A DNA stretch of 14,493 nt from JBHPCZ01 sp042573625 (GTDB lineage: Bacteria > Desulfobacterota > Desulfobacteria > Desulfobacterales > UBA11574), in the NCBI GenBank assembly GCA_042573625.1, contig JBHPCZ010000088.1, forward strand, positions 1 to 14,493. Reading direction: 5' to 3'. Positions 12,840-14,493 of the stretch are shown piece by piece. Position 1 is the first letter of the stretch, and the number at the start of each line of letters is the position of its first letter. The notes under the pieces were generated by a model. The model made no database searches. It was not told the origin of the DNA and worked only from the letters and a program-made list of their open reading frames with translations. A program made the translations under genes and the position numbers.

Positions 12840-14493
12840 ATGGCAGAACATCCTGATTTACAGAAATGGAAAGAACTTGCCACCAAGCAACTCAGGGGAA
12901 GGCCGCTGGAGGACCTGAACTGGGCGACCCCTGAGGGTATTACAGTTAAACCGCTGTATACTGCTGAAGACCTTGAAGAAATGGCGCACGTAAACGCCCT
13001 GCCCGGTTTCGCACCCTACGTGCGGGGCCCCATGGCCACCATGTACGCGGGAAGGCCCTGGACCGTCCGCCAGTATGCCGGTTTTTCCACGGCCAGAAAA
13101 TCGAATGAATTTTACAGAAAAAACCTGGCTGCCGGTCAGACCGGACTTTCCATAGCCTTTGACCTTGCGACCCACAGGGGATACGATTCAGACCATTCCA
13201 GGGTCGTTGGCGATATCGGAAAGGCCGGTGTTGCCGTGGATTCTGCTGAGGATATGAAAATCCTTTTCGATCAGATTCCCTTGGACAAGGTGACGGTATC
13301 CATGACCATGAACGGCGCGGTTCTGCCGGTTATGGCCGGGTACATCGTTGCCGCCGAAGAACAGGGCGTCAAACACGAGCAACTGGGCGGCACTATCCAG
13401 AACGATATCCTCAAAGAGTACCTGACCCGGAATACGTATATCTATCCGCCGGAACCCTCTATGCGGATCGTATCCGACATCATCGGCTACTGCTCCGAAA
13501 ACATGCCCAAGTATAATACCGTGAGTATCAGCGGATATCACATGATGGAGGCCGGCGCGGATTCTGTTTTGCAGGCCGCATTTACCTTAGCGGATGGGCT
13601 TGAGTATGTCAGGGCCGCTCTGGCAGCAGGGCTGGATATCGACGCATTTGCCCCGCGACTCTCGTTTTTCTTCGGGGTTGGGATGAACTTTTTCATGGAG
13701 ATTGCCATGTTGCGCGCTGCCCGCTTTCTCTGGCATGAGCTCATCAGTCAGTTCAACCCCAAAAACCCGAAATCTCTGATGCTCAGGACCCATGTCCAGA
13801 CATCGGGCTGGAGCCTGACCGAACAGGACCCGTACAATAACATTATACGGACCACCCTTGAGGCCCTGGCGGCAGCCCTGGGCGGAACCCAGTCCCTACA
13901 TACCAATTCCTTTGATGAGGCCGTGAGTCTTCCCACCGATTTTTCTTCCAGAATTGCCAGGAATACGCAGATTGTTATTCAGGAAGAGTCTCAGATATGC
14001 CGTGTTGCTGACCCGCTGGGCGGCTCTTATTATGTTGAGGCGCTGACCGACGGTGTCATCAAAGAAGCCAGAAAGATCATGGCGGAAGTGGAGAAACTGG
14101 GCGGTATGGCAAAGGCCATTGAAACCGGGATGCCGAAAATGCGTATCGAAGAAGCGGCGGCCAGAAAACAGGCCCGCATCGATCAGGGGAAAGATATCAT
14201 TGTGGGTGTAAACAAATATCAGATCGAAGAGGAGCCTTTGGGGGAGGTTCTAGAAGTTCCCGAAACGGTTCGCGATGAACAGATCGCAAGATTAAAAGAG
14301 ATCAAGGCAAAACGGGATAACGATGAAGTCCGAAGGACCCTGGAAGCGGTGACTAATGCTGCGGAATCCGGTGGGAACCTTCTGGAAGCCTGCATTCCAG
14401 CGGTACGGGCGCGGGCAACCGTCGGCGAGATATCAGATGCCATGGAAAAAGTTTTCAACCGTTTTGTGGCCACAACCCGTTGTATATCCGGTG
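12840..14493 (+). CDS. scpA: Methylmalonyl-CoA mutase, catalytic chain, N-terminal part (runs off window)
   Basis: The first 551 codons of the catalytic barrel of methylmalonyl-CoA mutase are present with no stop. This B12-dependent enzyme isomerises (R)-methylmalonyl-CoA and succinyl-CoA. AAAGGAGAATACC precedes ATG 12840. Counting against the Propionibacterium enzyme from memory gives a constant offset of ten: Tyr79 (RQYAGFSTA), Gln187 (GTIQNDILKE), Arg197 (TRNTYIYPPEPSM) and His234 (SGYHM) match its Tyr89, Gln197, Arg207 and His244. Tyr89 and Arg207 separate methylmalonyl- from isobutyryl-CoA mutases, so the specificity call is good. RTHVQTSGWSLTEQDPYNN and QSLHTNSFDEAVSLPTDFS are also typical. 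Residues 65 and 236 are Met where many relatives have Tyr (or Arg) and Gln. The C-terminal B12-binding domain would lie beyond the window; whether it is fused or a separate gene cannot be seen. Confidence 0.96.
   Translation, partial: MAEHPDLQKWKELATKQLRGRPLEDLNWATPEGITVKPLYTAEDLEEMAHVNALPGFAPYVRGPMATMYAGRPWTVRQYAGFSTARKSNEFYRKNLAAGQTGLSIAFDLATHRGYDSDHSRVVGDIGKAGVAVDSAEDMKILFDQIPLDKVTVSMTMNGAVLPVMAGYIVAAEEQGVKHEQLGGTIQNDILKEYLTRNTYIYPPEPSMRIVSDIIGYCSENMPKYNTVSISGYHMMEAGADSVLQAAFTLADGLEYVRAALAAGLDIDAFAPRLSFFFGVGMNFFMEIAMLRAARFLWHELISQFNPKNPKSLMLRTHVQTSGWSLTEQDPYNNIIRTTLEALAAALGGTQSLHTNSFDEAVSLPTDFSSRIARNTQIVIQEESQICRVADPLGGSYYVEALTDGVIKEARKIMAEVEKLGGMAKAIETGMPKMRIEEAAARKQARIDQGKDIIVGVNKYQIEEEPLGEVLEVPETVRDEQIARLKEIKAKRDNDEVRRTLEAVTNAAESGGNLLEACIPAVRARATVGEISDAMEKVFNRFVATTRCISG

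Noticed and set aside
13188..13541. A minus-strand frame opposite the mutase gene
   Set aside because: It is antisense to highly conserved mutase codons and has no domain; the other minus frames at 12858-14473 are of the same kind.

Overview
The window looks like chromosome from a sulfate-reducing deltaproteobacterium (Desulfobacterota, probably Desulfobacterales). This is inference. It rests on methylmalonyl-CoA pathway genes in a row (epimerase then mutase), a TIGR04076-type small protein, a stand-alone Nfu scaffold, a queuosine pair (queA, tgt), and intergenic spaces full of hairpin and palindrome repeats of the kind common in that group. No rRNA, tRNA or CRISPR array was seen.

Layout. 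(1) 1-3344, left flank: the start of a radical SAM gene on the minus strand, a 450-base spacer, then a tightly coupled plus-strand pair: a FemAB/GNAT-like acyltransferase and a PaaK/CapK-type adenylate-forming enzyme. Such pairs are typical of surface-polysaccharide or lipid-modification clusters. The second gene is visibly more A+T-rich than the first. (2) 3345-5257: a REP-like double hairpin, a YhhN/TMEM86 membrane protein, a two-CBS-domain protein and a TIGR04076 protein. (3) 5258-5931, a decayed zone: the N-terminal stub of an MFS transporter, broken by a frameshift in a T-run and by truncation, followed by structured non-coding DNA. (4) 5932-7362: gatB alone on the minus strand. (5) 7363-10347: a strong promoter, a 170-base MITE-like palindrome bounded by TA dinucleotides sitting in the leader, then a DUF2065 membrane protein, queA and tgt (tRNA queuosine synthesis), with a palindromic repeat separating queA from tgt. 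(6) 10348-14493: a short broken ORF, an Nfu Fe-S scaffold, a leader with mutually exclusive hairpins, a PLP aminotransferase, methylmalonyl-CoA epimerase, and the first 551 codons of methylmalonyl-CoA mutase, which runs off the window.

How the genes work together. Epimerase and mutase interconvert (S)- and (R)-methylmalonyl-CoA and succinyl-CoA, a step in propionate oxidation or formation. QueA and Tgt act at different steps of queuosine synthesis in tRNA. GatB supports Gln-tRNA(Gln) and/or Asn-tRNA(Asn) formation. The rest is housekeeping or unassigned.

No wholly new multi-gene system could be demonstrated. The most distinctive content is non-coding: the TA-flanked MITE-like palindrome in the DUF2065-queA leader, the covarying REP-like hairpin pair, the alternative-fold leader before the aminotransferase, and a perfect inverted repeat bracketing the ribosome site of the dead MFS gene. 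The acyltransferase/adenylate-enzyme pair is the best candidate for an uncharacterised pathway.
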